From: Methyloglobulus morosus KoM1
Lineage (GTDB): Bacteria > Pseudomonadota > Gammaproteobacteria > Methylococcales > Methylomonadaceae
Reading direction: 5' to 3'
Assembly: GCF_000496735.2 (NCBI RefSeq)
Contig: NZ_AYLO01000090.1
Coordinates: forward strand, 1-56,027
Length of the DNA: 56,027 nucleotides
Position 1 is the first letter of the stretch; each line of letters begins with the position of its first letter. The notes beneath the pieces are model-generated. The model searched no databases, had not been told where the DNA came from, and was given only the letters and a program-made list of their open reading frames with translations. A program made the translations under genes and the position numbers. Positions 1 through 8,752 of this stretch are shown here, in pieces.

Positions 1-19
1 CTTGTGAAGTATTAAGTTT

Positions 20-78
20 CCGTTCGCCTTGAGCCTGTCGAAAGGCGGTGTGTGCTTCGACAAGCTCAGCACGAACGG
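20..78. repeat. Dispersed palindromic (REP-like) repeat
   Basis: Two inverted arms, positions 20-44 and 55-78, pair imperfectly around a short GC-rich loop; both carry the CCGTTCG / CGAACGG ends and a TTCGACA core. It lies upstream of the rhamnose operon. I recognise this type of sequence as a dispersed intergenic repeat in many gammaproteobacteria. It could fold in RNA or DNA, but a terminator role is not supported because no U-tract follows. Confidence 0.6.
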
Positions 79-233
79 TTCGGACATTAAAAGGCCGAAT
101 CAATAATGGAAAATTAAGTGGCTGATGTTAATCATATTACCTACCGCCTAGATAATCAGGATTAGGATTTTACTATCCCAAGCACTTTTTCAACCGCACG
201 ATCAATAAATTAAAGCTATAACACAAATCACTT

Positions 234-779
234 ATGCCTATACAGACTACTGATATCCCTGACGTAATTATTATAGAACCCAAGGTTTTTGGCGATGAAC
301 GGGGGTTTTTTTACGAAAGCTTTAATGCCCGAAGTTTTGCTGAACAAACTGGCATAAAGACAAATTTTGTGCAAGACAACCACTCCAAATCCGCCAAAGG
401 CGTGTTACGGGGATTGCATTACCAAATCCAGCAGCCGCAAGGTAAATTAGTACGGGTAGTGGCGGGTGAAGTTTTCGATGTCGCCGTCGATATTCGTAAA
501 CTATCGCCAACCTTTGGGCATTGGGTCGGTGTGATACTTTCAGCCGAGAACAAACGCCAGTTGTGGATACCGGAAGGCTTTGCCCACGGTTTTTTGGTGC
601 TCAGCGATAGTGCGGAATTTCTCTATAAGACAACGGATTACTATGCGCCTGAGTTTGAGCGCAGCCTACTCTGGAATGATCCCGCTATCGATATTCAATG
701 GCCGATTACGGGCGAACCCACCTTGTCCAATAAAGATAAGGTGGCCAAGTTGCTGAGCGAAGCCGAGGTGTTTGCATGA
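234..779 (+). CDS. rfbC: dTDP-4-dehydrorhamnose 3,5-epimerase (RmlC)
   Basis: This cytosolic cupin-fold enzyme epimerises C3 and C5 of dTDP-4-keto-6-deoxy-glucose, the third step of dTDP-L-rhamnose synthesis. The 181-residue length is typical. The opening FGDERGFFYESFN block, the LRGLHYQ motif with the catalytic His62, the IPEGFAHGF strand and the YKTTDYY motif with Tyr131 are all present, so it should be active. Its stop overlaps the next gene, rfbD, by four bases (ATGA), which suggests translational coupling. The next three genes complete the pathway. Identification is secure. Confidence 0.97.
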   Translation: MPIQTTDIPDVIIIEPKVFGDERGFFYESFNARSFAEQTGIKTNFVQDNHSKSAKGVLRGLHYQIQQPQGKLVRVVAGEVFDVAVDIRKLSPTFGHWVGVILSAENKRQLWIPEGFAHGFLVLSDSAEFLYKTTDYYAPEFERSLLWNDPAIDIQWPITGEPTLSNKDKVAKLLSEAEVFA

Positions 780-1663
780 GAATCTTGCTGACAGGCGGTA
801 CTGGGCAAGTGGGGTGGGAGTTGGCGAGGACATTGATGCCGCTGGGTGAAGTCATAGCGGTTGATCGCAGTCAAGCCGACCTTTCTGATTTAAACACGTT
901 AAAGGGCATCGTCGAACAACACCAACCCCATGTCATCGTTAATCCCGCGGCTTACACGGCAGTCGATAAGGCCGAATCAGAATCGGAATTGGCGTTTCTG
1001 GTCAATGCCGAAGCACCCAGGGTTTTGGCTGAGGAAGCCAACAAGATCGGCGCATTGCTGGTTCATTATTCGACCGACTACGTATTCGACGGTAGCAAAA
1101 ACACGCCGTATACAGAAAACGATGCCACCCATCCGATAAATGTCTACGGGCAGAGTAAATTAGCCGGTGAACAGGCCATCCAATCGGCGGGCGGTGATTA
1201 CCTTATCTTGCGGACATCCTGGGTTTATGCCAGCCGAGGCAGCAATTTTTTGCGGACAATCATGCGGTTGGCAGCAGAACGGGAAGAGCTCAAGATTGTT
1301 GCCGACCAAATCGGCACACCGACCTGGGCGCGATTAATCGCCGAAGTCACGGTACATGTTGTCCGGCAGTCGGTATTTGAGCAGCAAAGCGGTATCTTTA
1401 ATTCCAATGCCTACCATTTGACCGCATCCGGGGAAACCTCCTGGCATGGTTTCGCGCAGAAGATTGTCGATATAGTCAGGGAGCAGGGTAAGGCGGAGCT
1501 GAAAAACCAAGTAATCCATCCGATACCGACGACAGACTACCCGCTCCCCGCGAAACGCCCTGCGAATTCCCGCTTATCGAATGAAAGACTGGAACAACAG
1601 TTTGGTTTAGTGATGCCGTCATGGGATAATGCGCTCAGGCTTTGTATGCAAGAATTAAGCTAA
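776..1663 (+). CDS. rfbD: dTDP-4-dehydrorhamnose reductase (RmlD)
   Basis: This NADPH-dependent reductase makes dTDP-L-rhamnose in the last step of the pathway. It is an SDR-extended protein of 295 residues with the Rossmann motif TGGTGQVG near residues 6-13, the active-site STDYVFDG stretch near residues 99-106, and the catalytic Tyr124-x3-Lys128 in VYGQSK. It starts inside the rfbC stop (ATGA overlap). A gap of 80 bases separates it from rfbB. The order C-D-B-A is a common variant of the rml operon. Confidence 0.97.
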   Translation: MRILLTGGTGQVGWELARTLMPLGEVIAVDRSQADLSDLNTLKGIVEQHQPHVIVNPAAYTAVDKAESESELAFLVNAEAPRVLAEEANKIGALLVHYSTDYVFDGSKNTPYTENDATHPINVYGQSKLAGEQAIQSAGGDYLILRTSWVYASRGSNFLRTIMRLAAEREELKIVADQIGTPTWARLIAEVTVHVVRQSVFEQQSGIFNSNAYHLTASGETSWHGFAQKIVDIVREQGKAELKNQVIHPIPTTDYPLPAKRPANSRLSNERLEQQFGLVMPSWDNALRLCMQELS

Positions 1664-1743
1664 TGGCTTAATTTTTATCGACCTTCTCTATTCTAGTTAG
1701 TTAGTCGCCATCAGTTCAACCAGTCAGCGAGACCATTCAAGAC

Positions 1744-2808
1744 ATGAAAATATTGATTACCGGCGGGGCCGGATTTATCGGATCTGCGCTAATTCGTCAT
1801 GTGATAGGAAATACCGAACACAGTGTCGTCAATCTCGATAAACTCACTTATGCGGGCAATCTTGAGTCGCTGAAATCGATAGAAGCCAACCCGCGTTATC
1901 AGTTTGTCCAAGCCGATATTTGCGATGCGGTGTCAGTCAATGCCATCCTGCAACAGCACCAACCCGATGCCATCATGCACTTGGCGGCGGAATCGCATGT
2001 TGACCGTTCAATAGACGGCCCGGCGGCCTTTATCGAAACCAATGTCGTCGGCACTTATATTCTGGTTGAAGCGGCGCGTAATTATTGGCACGCCTTGGCT
2101 GACGATAAAAAAGCCCAATTCCGTTTTCATCATATTTCTACGGATGAAGTCTATGGCGATTTACCGAACGATGGTTCCTTATTTACAGAGCAAACCCCCT
2201 ATTCGCCGAGTTCACCTTATTCCGCATCCAAGGCCAGTTCCGACCATATTGTCCGCGCATGGCATCGTACCTATAAGTTTCCGGTTGTGGTAACTAATTG
2301 CTCCAACAATTACGGGCCTTACCATTTTCCTGAAAAGCTCATTCCGCTGGTCATCCTTAACGCGCTTGATGGCAAGCCGTTGCCGGTTTATGGCGACGGC
2401 AAGCAGATAAGGGACTGGCTATTCGTGGACGACCATGCCAGGGCGTTGCTTACTGTGGTGGAAACAGGCAAGATCGGTGAAACTTACAATATCGGCGGAC
2501 ATAACGAACAAGAAAACATTTATGTCGTGCGGTCAATTTGCAACATTCTTGAGGAACTGCATCCGCAGAAGCCCAACGGTATCAACCATTACCAAGATTT
2601 GATTACCTTTGTGAAAGACCGCCCAGGGCACGATTTGCGTTATGCGATTGATGCCGGGAAAATCGCTAATGAACTTGGCTGGACACCCAAGGAAACCTTT
2701 GAAACGGGATTGAAGAAAACCGTTCAGTGGTATCTCGATAACCTGGAGTGGTGTCGACATGTCCAAGACGGCAGCTACCGCCGCGAACGGCTTGGACTAG
2801 GAGAATAA
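1744..2808 (+). CDS. rfbB: dTDP-glucose 4,6-dehydratase (RmlB)
   Basis: This enzyme converts dTDP-glucose to dTDP-4-keto-6-deoxy-glucose with a bound NAD+. The 354-residue protein carries the TGGAGFIG nucleotide motif (residues 6-13), the STDEVYGD active-site segment with Thr133-Asp134-Glu135, and the catalytic Tyr159-x3-Lys163 in YSASK. The later [17 protein letters not shown] block is diagnostic of RmlB rather than other SDR epimerases. It is followed immediately by rfbA, whose ribosome-binding site lies in the last codons of rfbB. Confidence 0.97.
   Translation: MKILITGGAGFIGSALIRHVIGNTEHSVVNLDKLTYAGNLESLKSIEANPRYQFVQADICDAVSVNAILQQHQPDAIMHLAAESHVDRSIDGPAAFIETNVVGTYILVEAARNYWHALADDKKAQFRFHHISTDEVYGDLPNDGSLFTEQTPYSPSSPYSASKASSDHIVRAWHRTYKFPVVVTNCSNNYGPYHFPEKLIPLVILNALDGKPLPVYGDGKQIRDWLFVDDHARALLTVVETGKIGETYNIGGHNEQENIYVVRSICNILEELHPQKPNGINHYQDLITFVKDRPGHDLRYAIDAGKIANELGWTPKETFETGLKKTVQWYLDNLEWCRHVQDGSYRRERLGLGE
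2799..2803 (+). promoter_or_regulatory. Ribosome-binding site fixing the rfbA start
   Basis: An AGGAG sequence within the last codons of rfbB stands seven bases before the ATG at 2811. It supports that start over the upstream in-frame ATG at 2748. Confidence 0.7.
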
Positions 2809-2810
2809 AA

Positions 2811-3683
2811 ATGAATTGGAAAGGCATCATTCTCGCTGGCGGGGCTGGCACAAGGCTGCACCCCATCACCAAAGCGGTATCGAAGCAATTGCTTCCCGTT
2901 TACGATAAGCCCATGATTTATTACCCCTTATCCGTTCTGATGTTGGCAGGGATACAGGAAACCCTGATAATCACCACGCCTGAGGACCAGGTCAGTTTCA
3001 AAAACCTGCTGGGCGACGGCTCGGATTACGGCATTAAAATTGAATACGCCGTTCAGCCTAAGCCCGAGGGCCTTGCCCAAGCCTTCCTGATTGGTGAACA
3101 ATTTATCGGTGACAGTAATTGTTGCCTCGTATTGGGAGACAATATCTTCTTTGGACAGCATTTTTCCGACAACTTAAAACGTGCATTAAGCCGGAATGAA
3201 GGGGCAACTGTCTTTGGCTATAAGGTCAAGGATGCCGAACGCTTCGGTGTGGTTGAGTTTGACGAAAACAACCGGGCAATTTCCATTGAAGAAAAACCGA
3301 CCGAACCTAAATCAAACTATGCCGTGACTGGACTTTATTTTTACGACAATCAAGTGATTGATATTGCAAAAAAAATAAAGCCTTCCCATCGTGGTGAGCT
3401 GGAAATTACCGCCGTCAATGAAGTCTATCTTCACCAACAACAATTAAATGTCGAAATCTTAGGCCGTGGCTTTGCCTGGCTGGATACCGGCACGCACGAC
3501 AGCTTGATAGAAGCGGGACAATTTGTGCAAACCGTTGAACATCGACAAGGTTTCAAAATCGCTTGTTTGGAAGAAATTGCGTTTAAACGGGGTTGGTTAA
3601 GCCATGTGGAATTGATTAAACGCGCCGAAGCCCTGGCTAAAACCTCTTACGGCGAGTATTTGCTTGAAATTACAGCCGACTAA
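2811..3683 (+). CDS. rfbA: Glucose-1-phosphate thymidylyltransferase (RmlA)
   Basis: This enzyme activates glucose 1-phosphate with dTTP, the committed step of dTDP-rhamnose synthesis. The 290-residue protein has the signature GGAGTRL (residues 10-16), the [16 protein letters not shown] block and the metal-binding Asp110 in LGDNIFFG. I placed the start at the ATG at 2811, because an AGGAG site (2799-2803) lies seven bases upstream and the usual RmlA N-terminus ([11 protein letters not shown]) begins there. An in-frame ATG at 2748 would add 21 residues that lie inside rfbB and have no family counterpart. Confidence 0.97.
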   Translation: MNWKGIILAGGAGTRLHPITKAVSKQLLPVYDKPMIYYPLSVLMLAGIQETLIITTPEDQVSFKNLLGDGSDYGIKIEYAVQPKPEGLAQAFLIGEQFIGDSNCCLVLGDNIFFGQHFSDNLKRALSRNEGATVFGYKVKDAERFGVVEFDENNRAISIEEKPTEPKSNYAVTGLYFYDNQVIDIAKKIKPSHRGELEITAVNEVYLHQQQLNVEILGRGFAWLDTGTHDSLIEAGQFVQTVEHRQGFKIACLEEIAFKRGWLSHVELIKRAEALAKTSYGEYLLEITAD

Positions 3684-3985
3684 TAGAATGTTCTTTAAGC
3701 TGAAAATGCGAATATCCTGGGACGACAGATGAGGAACTCCTGCCGAGGATTCAGGCCACAGGGATTAAAGTGGGGTTAGCCTTATATAGGCTACGCGAGG
3801 ACGTTATCAGCAATCTTCCCACCCTATAATCAAGGCATAAAGCCATACCCGCTGCTGGCATTCAATAAATGTTAGCGCAAATTAAGGATAATATTGTCGC
3901 CAAAAATCATTTTGATTCGGTGGAATTAGTGACAGAAAGCCGTCTTATGTGCAAAAATTGAACTTGATAACCGTTAAAAATTGAA
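3684..3985. other. Non-coding gap after the rhamnose operon
   Basis: This 302-base stretch holds no convincing gene. An open frame without a start (3704-3829, about 41 codons, ending NLPTL) and a 30-codon ATG frame without a ribosome-binding site (3869-3961) both read like protein but match nothing I know. They could be worn remnants of a deleted gene. No clear terminator was seen. Confidence 0.4.
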
Positions 3986-5080
3986 ATGAAAATAGATTTC
4001 GCCAACCTTCAACACCAATATCAGCTTTACAAAAATGAGATTGATACCGCAATTAATGCGGTATTAAGCAAATCGAACTACATTATGGGCGAAGAATGCG
4101 ATTTGCTGGAAAGGGAACTAGAGGCATTCACGGAAGCCAAGCACGCAATTGTTTGTTCAAGCGGCACAGATGCCTTACTGCTCGCCATGATGGCGTTGGA
4201 CATCCAGCCTGGCGATGAGATTATCACCACACCATTTACTTTTATAGCCACCGCAGAAACCGTCGCGTTAATGAAAGCCACGCCTGTGTTCGTGGATAGT
4301 CAGGAAGACACTTACAACATTGACCCCAATAAAATCGAAGCCGCCATGACGCCAAAAACCAAGGCCATCATGCCGGTTTCGCTTTACGGGCAACCGCCGG
4401 ACCTGGATGAAATCAAGGCTATTGCCGATAAGCACAATCTTAAAGTCATTATCGACGGCGCACAAAGCTTTGGCGCCACTTACCAAGGCAAAACCGACAG
4501 TGCCTTGGGCGACATTAGCTGCACCAGCTTTTTCCCGGCCAAACCGTTGGGTTGTTACGGGGATGGCGGCGCAGTTTTTACCCATGATGACGCGTTGGCG
4601 GCAAAAATGCGTATGCTACGCATACATGGGCAAGAACAGCGTTATCTCCATAAATACATCGGCATGGGCGGACGTTTGGATACCTTGCAAGCCGCCGTGT
4701 TGCGGGCAAAACTGCCGCATTACCGAAAAGAAATTGAGATGCGGCAGCAAGTAGCCCAATCATACAGCAGCAAACTGGCAAATACGCCAGAAATTGTGTT
4801 GCCTAAAATCAAACCGGATCGCACCAGCGTGTGGGCGCAATACACCCTACGTTCCCCACAAAGGACCTTATTGCAAGAAAAGCTTCAAAAAGCCGGAATC
4901 CCAACCGCAATCCATTATCCAAAACCACTGCATTTACAGGAATGTTTTGAGTATTTGGGCAATAAAGCGGGCGATTTCCCCATTGCCGAAAAAGCGGCTA
5001 ACGAAGTCATAAGCTTAGCGATGAATGCCTTTTTAACGGAAAACGAGCTGGATTTTATCGTCGAATGCGTCAGGGCTTAA
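3986..5080 (+). CDS. WbpE-like DegT/DnrJ/EryC1/StrS sugar aminotransferase
   Basis: This is a PLP-dependent aminotransferase of nucleotide sugars (364 residues). The PLP-binding IDGAQSFGA segment (Asp157) and the Schiff-base Lys186 in SFFPAKPLGCYGDGGA are intact. Long stretches, including ATAETVAL, PVSLYGQ, and RLDTLQAA, match the Pseudomonas WbpE type that transfers an amino group to C3 of a UDP-3-keto-GlcNAc uronate. The partners of that route (WbpA, WbpB, WbpD) are not next to it. A Gfo/Idh/MocA oxidoreductase 18 kb downstream in the same locus (23300-24310) could supply a 3-keto substrate, but that is inference. The exact substrate is therefore uncertain; family membership is secure. Confidence 0.9.
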   Translation: MKIDFANLQHQYQLYKNEIDTAINAVLSKSNYIMGEECDLLERELEAFTEAKHAIVCSSGTDALLLAMMALDIQPGDEIITTPFTFIATAETVALMKATPVFVDSQEDTYNIDPNKIEAAMTPKTKAIMPVSLYGQPPDLDEIKAIADKHNLKVIIDGAQSFGATYQGKTDSALGDISCTSFFPAKPLGCYGDGGAVFTHDDALAAKMRMLRIHGQEQRYLHKYIGMGGRLDTLQAAVLRAKLPHYRKEIEMRQQVAQSYSSKLANTPEIVLPKIKPDRTSVWAQYTLRSPQRTLLQEKLQKAGIPTAIHYPKPLHLQECFEYLGNKAGDFPIAEKAANEVISLAMNAFLTENELDFIVECVRA

Positions 5081-5208
5081 TCGTAAAGGCCATCGAGTTG
5101 AGCCAGGAAATCCGTATTGCCCGATTGTTGGATTTATCATCCCAATCTACGGCCCTTGAGTTAATTCAAGCACCCATTGAACGAAATACAAATCCAGAGT
5201 TGTCATAG
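5065..5208 (+). CDS. Possible 47-residue small protein or gene remnant
   Basis: An ATG at 5065, inside the end of the aminotransferase gene and in another frame, opens a 47-codon frame ending at TAG 5206-5208. The peptide (starting MRQGLIVKAIELSQ, then IRIARLLDLSS) is balanced in composition and looks helical. No ribosome-binding site or known family was recognised. It may be a real coupled small gene, a fragment of a lost gene, or chance. Confidence 0.2.
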   Translation: MRQGLIVKAIELSQEIRIARLLDLSSQSTALELIQAPIERNTNPELS

Positions 5209-5220
5209 AAAAAGCTGTAA

Positions 5221-6075
5221 ATGAATAATCACTCCATAACCATCAATCCTCACGCTGCCCAGCCTACATCTCTTTTGTCGTTAGGGAAAAGTTTTTGGCG
5301 CAATCGTCAACTCATCGTACAGATGACCAAAAGGGAAGTCATCGGACGATACAAAGGTTCGGCCATGGGTTTGGCTTGGTCGTTCTTCAACCCCGTCTTT
5401 ATGCTGATTGTGTACACCTTTGTGTTCTCAGAGATTTTTAAAGCCCGTTGGGGCGGTGTGGGCGGTGAGGAAAGCAAAGCACAATTCGCCGTCGTGCTGT
5501 TTGTCGGCATGATCGTGCTAAGCCTGTTTAGCGAAGTCATCAACCGTGCGCCTGGGTTGATCCTTTCCAACGTCAATTACGTTAAAAAAGTGATCTTCCC
5601 GATTGAAATTTTGCCCGTCATTGCCATGGGGGCGGCACTCTTCCATAGCTTTATCAGCCTTAGTGTGCTGTTAGCCGCGTTCGCGCTCTTTAATAGTTAC
5701 TTGCATTGGACGGTGGTTTTCTTTCCGCTAGTCTTGTTGCCGCTGGTTATCCTTACGCTTGGACTGGCGTGGATACTGGCATCCCTAGGCGTATTTATCC
5801 GCGACGTGGGGCAAACTATCGGCTTGGTTACTACCGTGCTTATGTTCCTTTCCCCCGTTTTTTACCCGATTACCGCCGTACCCGAAAGGTTTCGCCCCTT
5901 CATAATGGCCAATCCGCTCACCTTCATTATAGAACAAGCGCGAGATGTCCTGGTTTGGGGACATACGCCAAACTGGCTAGGATTGGGGATTTACACCCTT
6001 GCCGCCAGTATTGTCGCTTGGATAGGCTATTTCTGGTTCCAAAAAACCAGAAAGGGATTTGCCGATGTCCTCTGA
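5221..6075 (+). CDS. wzm: ABC-2 type polysaccharide export permease (Wzm)
   Basis: This is the inner-membrane channel subunit of an ABC exporter for a completed polysaccharide on undecaprenyl diphosphate. The 284-residue protein has a cytoplasmic N-terminus ending in the MTKREVIGRYKGSAMGLAWSF-like ABC-2 signature around residues 39-60, then six predicted hydrophobic helices (for example LIVYTFVFSEIF, FAVVLFVGMIVLSLF, VLMFLSPVFYPITAVP). It overlaps the ATPase gene by 11 bases, the usual Wzm-Wzt arrangement. The presence of this pair, and no Wzx/Wzy seen in the window, argues for the ABC-dependent export route. Confidence 0.94.
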   Translation: MNNHSITINPHAAQPTSLLSLGKSFWRNRQLIVQMTKREVIGRYKGSAMGLAWSFFNPVFMLIVYTFVFSEIFKARWGGVGGEESKAQFAVVLFVGMIVLSLFSEVINRAPGLILSNVNYVKKVIFPIEILPVIAMGAALFHSFISLSVLLAAFALFNSYLHWTVVFFPLVLLPLVILTLGLAWILASLGVFIRDVGQTIGLVTTVLMFLSPVFYPITAVPERFRPFIMANPLTFIIEQARDVLVWGHTPNWLGLGIYTLAASIVAWIGYFWFQKTRKGFADVL

Positions 6076-7411
6076 AGAAATCGCCATCAAGGTCGAAAAT
6101 CTCAGCAAGTGCTACCAAATTTACGACAGGCCGAATGACAGGCTCAGGCAATTCGTATTACCTCGGTTACAACGCTTGTTGGGAAGAAAACCCAAACAAT
6201 ACTTTCGTGGATTTTGGGCGCTCAACAATGTTTCGTTCGAAATAAAAAAAGGCGAAACAGTCGGCATCATTGGCCGCAACGGCAGCGGGAAATCGACCTT
6301 GTTGCAACTGATCTGCGGTACGCTTAACCCTACAAGTGGCAGTGTACAGACCAATGGCCGCATCGCCGCCTTGCTGGAGTTGGGTTCTGGGTTTAACCCC
6401 GAATTCACGGGGCGCGAGAATATCTATCTAAATGCTTCGGTGTTAGGTTTGAGCAAAAAGGAAATCGACGACCGTTTTGATGACATCGTTGCTTTTGCAG
6501 ACGTAGGCGATTTTATCGAGCAACCCGTAAAAACCTATTCCAGTGGGATGGTGGTACGGGTCGCCTTTGCCGTGATTGCCCATGTGGATGCGGATATTTT
6601 GGTGATTGATGAAGCGTTGTCTGTCGGTGACGCTGTATTTCAGCAGAAATGTATGCGCTTCCTGCGCAAATTCATGGAGCAAGGGACAGTGTTATTCGTC
6701 AGTCATGATAGTGGAAGTATTGTAAATCTCTGTCAACATGCAATCTGGCTTAATAAGGGTACGGTTTCTAAGGCAGGCATTACAAAACAAGTGGTAGAGG
6801 CTTATACACAATTTACTTTACAAGAAATTTATGGCGATGATGTTCGCTTAACATCTGTTAATAACATTAAGAGTACAAGTCAAGAAAAGGAAAAGAGCCA
6901 AGTCGCCGATGTTACTTTTGACAAAGAAACCTCAATCGCTTATTTCACTCAGCTTAACAAGTCTGGCGGATGGGAGACTGGTAAAGCAAAAATTTTGTCC
7001 GTGCGCCTAATGAATAATGATGGGCAAGTTATACCAATGTTGCATGGTGGTGAGTTGGTTAATCTGGAAATTATAGCTATAGCCAATGAAAGTGTTTACA
7101 GCCCCATACTGGGGTGGTTTGTTAATGATCGGTTGGGGCAACCATTATTTGGCGAACACACTTACACCTACGTAAATCCGCCAATGCTAGTTAATGCTGG
7201 AGAACAAATTAAAGCGGTATTTCAATTTCAAATGCCTTTGTTGCCCAACGGTGAATACGCAATGACAGTTTCTATCGCTGAAGGCGATCCCTTTGAACAC
7301 ACTCAGCATCATTGGCTACATGATGTTGTAGTCTTTAAGGTTGTATCAAATAAACTGCGTTATGGGCTCGTAGGCATTGCATTTCAATCAGTTTCGTTCA
7401 ACAAAATTTAA
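6065..7411 (+). CDS. wzt: Polysaccharide ABC exporter ATPase with C-terminal glycan-binding domain (Wzt)
   Basis: This is the ATPase of the exporter. Numbered from the ATG at 6065 (448 residues), the ABC domain spans about 5-240, with Walker A at 70-77 (GRNGSGKS), the signature YSSGM at 158-162 and Walker B plus Glu at 178-183 (ILVIDE). A variable linker (about 245-290) is followed by a beta-sandwich Wzt_C domain (about 290-440). In the O8/O9a/O12 O-antigen systems this domain recognises a capped, often methylated, chain end before export. Three adjacent methyltransferase genes fit that logic. An upstream in-frame TTG (6059) adds two residues and is less likely. Confidence 0.94.
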   Translation: MSSEEIAIKVENLSKCYQIYDRPNDRLRQFVLPRLQRLLGRKPKQYFRGFWALNNVSFEIKKGETVGIIGRNGSGKSTLLQLICGTLNPTSGSVQTNGRIAALLELGSGFNPEFTGRENIYLNASVLGLSKKEIDDRFDDIVAFADVGDFIEQPVKTYSSGMVVRVAFAVIAHVDADILVIDEALSVGDAVFQQKCMRFLRKFMEQGTVLFVSHDSGSIVNLCQHAIWLNKGTVSKAGITKQVVEAYTQFTLQEIYGDDVRLTSVNNIKSTSQEKEKSQVADVTFDKETSIAYFTQLNKSGGWETGKAKILSVRLMNNDGQVIPMLHGGELVNLEIIAIANESVYSPILGWFVNDRLGQPLFGEHTYTYVNPPMLVNAGEQIKAVFQFQMPLLPNGEYAMTVSIAEGDPFEHTQHHWLHDVVVFKVVSNKLRYGLVGIAFQSVSFNKI

Positions 7412-7428
7412 CAAACGAGGAATAATAA

Positions 7429-8085
7429 TTGAATACGTCCAATAAAACCGATTACATGGAAGACGCACTTTTGAAGCCTCTCGGCGAGGTTCTCCAAATC
7501 ATTCAATCAAGGCTTGTAACAGACTCAACATATTTTGGGATTCAGTGTCTACGTAGTCCTATGGATTTTTGGATATATCAAGAGATAATCTTTATGTTGA
7601 AGCCAGATGTAATTGTGGAAGTTGGTAACTATTGCGGAGGTAGCGCTCTTTCTTTAGCGCATTTATGCGACCAAATTGGCAAGGGGTTTGTTATCGGCGT
7701 TGATATTGATCACTCACGCCTTGATCAAAAAGCAAAGAATCATCCACGAATATCTTTTATTACTGGGGATGCATGCGAAGTTTTTGATGAGGTAGTTGCA
7801 AAATGTGGTAAAGCTGAGACTGTTATGGTAATCGAAGATAGTTCTCATGAATATCAAAATACCTTAAATGTCTTAATGAAATATTCGCAACTTGTGACTG
7901 TTGGGAGCTACCTAATTGTTGAAGATAGCATCTGTCACCATGGCCTTGATGTAGGTCCAAACCCAGGTCCTTATGAAGCTATCATTGACTTCATAGACAG
8001 CAACCAGAATTTCTATATTGACAGAGAAAAAGAGGCTTTTCTTATAACATGGAACCCTAAAGGGTATCTAAAAAGAGGAAATTGA
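7429..8085 (+). CDS. CmcI/rhamnosyl O-methyltransferase-family protein
   Basis: The 218-residue protein belongs to the cephalosporin hydroxylase (CmcI)/RMNT family of SAM-dependent O-methyltransferases. It shows the SAM-binding VIVEVGNYCGGSALSLA segment (about residues 62-78), the acidic GVDID strand, and the metal-site VIEDSSHEY and LIVEDSICHHGLD motifs. It probably methylates a sugar hydroxyl of the polysaccharide made here. The start is a TTG; a GAGG site at 7417-7420 lies eight bases upstream, and no ATG occurs until codon 10. It follows wzt by 17 bases, which fits a role in chain-end methylation before export, though that is inference. Confidence 0.85.
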   Translation: MNTSNKTDYMEDALLKPLGEVLQIIQSRLVTDSTYFGIQCLRSPMDFWIYQEIIFMLKPDVIVEVGNYCGGSALSLAHLCDQIGKGFVIGVDIDHSRLDQKAKNHPRISFITGDACEVFDEVVAKCGKAETVMVIEDSSHEYQNTLNVLMKYSQLVTVGSYLIVEDSICHHGLDVGPNPGPYEAIIDFIDSNQNFYIDREKEAFLITWNPKGYLKRGN

Positions 8086-8086
8086 T

Positions 8087-8692
8087 ATGCATCAAAGTTC
8101 AATCGAAAAAATGAACGCATTTCGTGATAAGTATCTGTCTGCAAAAATCAATGACCCTCTTCGAATACTAGATTTGGGAAGCCAAGATGTAAATGGCTGT
8201 TATCGTTCATTGTTTTCAGAACTGGTTTGGGATTATGTCGGGATAGATATGGCTGCTGGAAATAATGTTGATATAGTTTTGAATACACCTTATGTTTGGC
8301 GAGAGGTTGCCAGTGAATCTGCGGATGTTGTGATTTCAGGTCAAGCATTTGAGCATATCCAGTATTTCTGGATAACAATGCTGGAAGTGGCGCGCGTGCT
8401 TAAACCAGGTGGCATATGTTGTATTATTGCCCCATCCAGTGGGCCTGAGCATCGTTACCCGATGGATTGTTGGCGTTTTTATCCTGACGGTATGGTTTCG
8501 CTTGCGCATTTTGCGCAAATGGAAGTCATTGAGGCGGTGACCCAATGGCAAGACCTCGGTTATGACGATAGTGATTGCTGGCACGATTCGATGCTTGTCT
8601 GCCGTAAGCCAGATAAGGGAATTTGGTGGAATAAGAAGAGTAGTCTGAAACGTTGGCTTCAGCATTGGACGACTACGATAGGTATGAGGTAA
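8087..8692 (+). CDS. Class I SAM-dependent methyltransferase
   Basis: A 201-residue methyltransferase of the type-11 fold: SAM motif I is ILDLGSQDVNG (about residues 25-35), the acidic loop is VGIDMAAGNNVDIV, motif post-I is ADVVISGQAFEHI, and ARVLKPGGICCIIAPS is the usual motif III. A GAGGA site precedes the ATG, and only one base separates it from the previous stop. Its acceptor is probably a sugar in the nascent glycan; the sequence does not tell which position. Confidence 0.85.
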   Translation: MHQSSIEKMNAFRDKYLSAKINDPLRILDLGSQDVNGCYRSLFSELVWDYVGIDMAAGNNVDIVLNTPYVWREVASESADVVISGQAFEHIQYFWITMLEVARVLKPGGICCIIAPSSGPEHRYPMDCWRFYPDGMVSLAHFAQMEVIEAVTQWQDLGYDDSDCWHDSMLVCRKPDKGIWWNKKSSLKRWLQHWTTTIGMR

Positions 8693-8752
8693 ATTTGATT
8701 TGTACCCTGAGCATTTCTTTAATTCCATTCCACAAGCATTAGAAACTATGAC

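Noticed and set aside
2748-3683. Longer rfbA start inside rfbB
   Set aside because: The AGGAG at 2799-2803 and the family N-terminus fix the start at 2811.
6059-7411. TTG start of wzt two codons earlier
   Set aside because: The ATG at 6065 is the better start, with a purine-rich AAAGGGA upstream.
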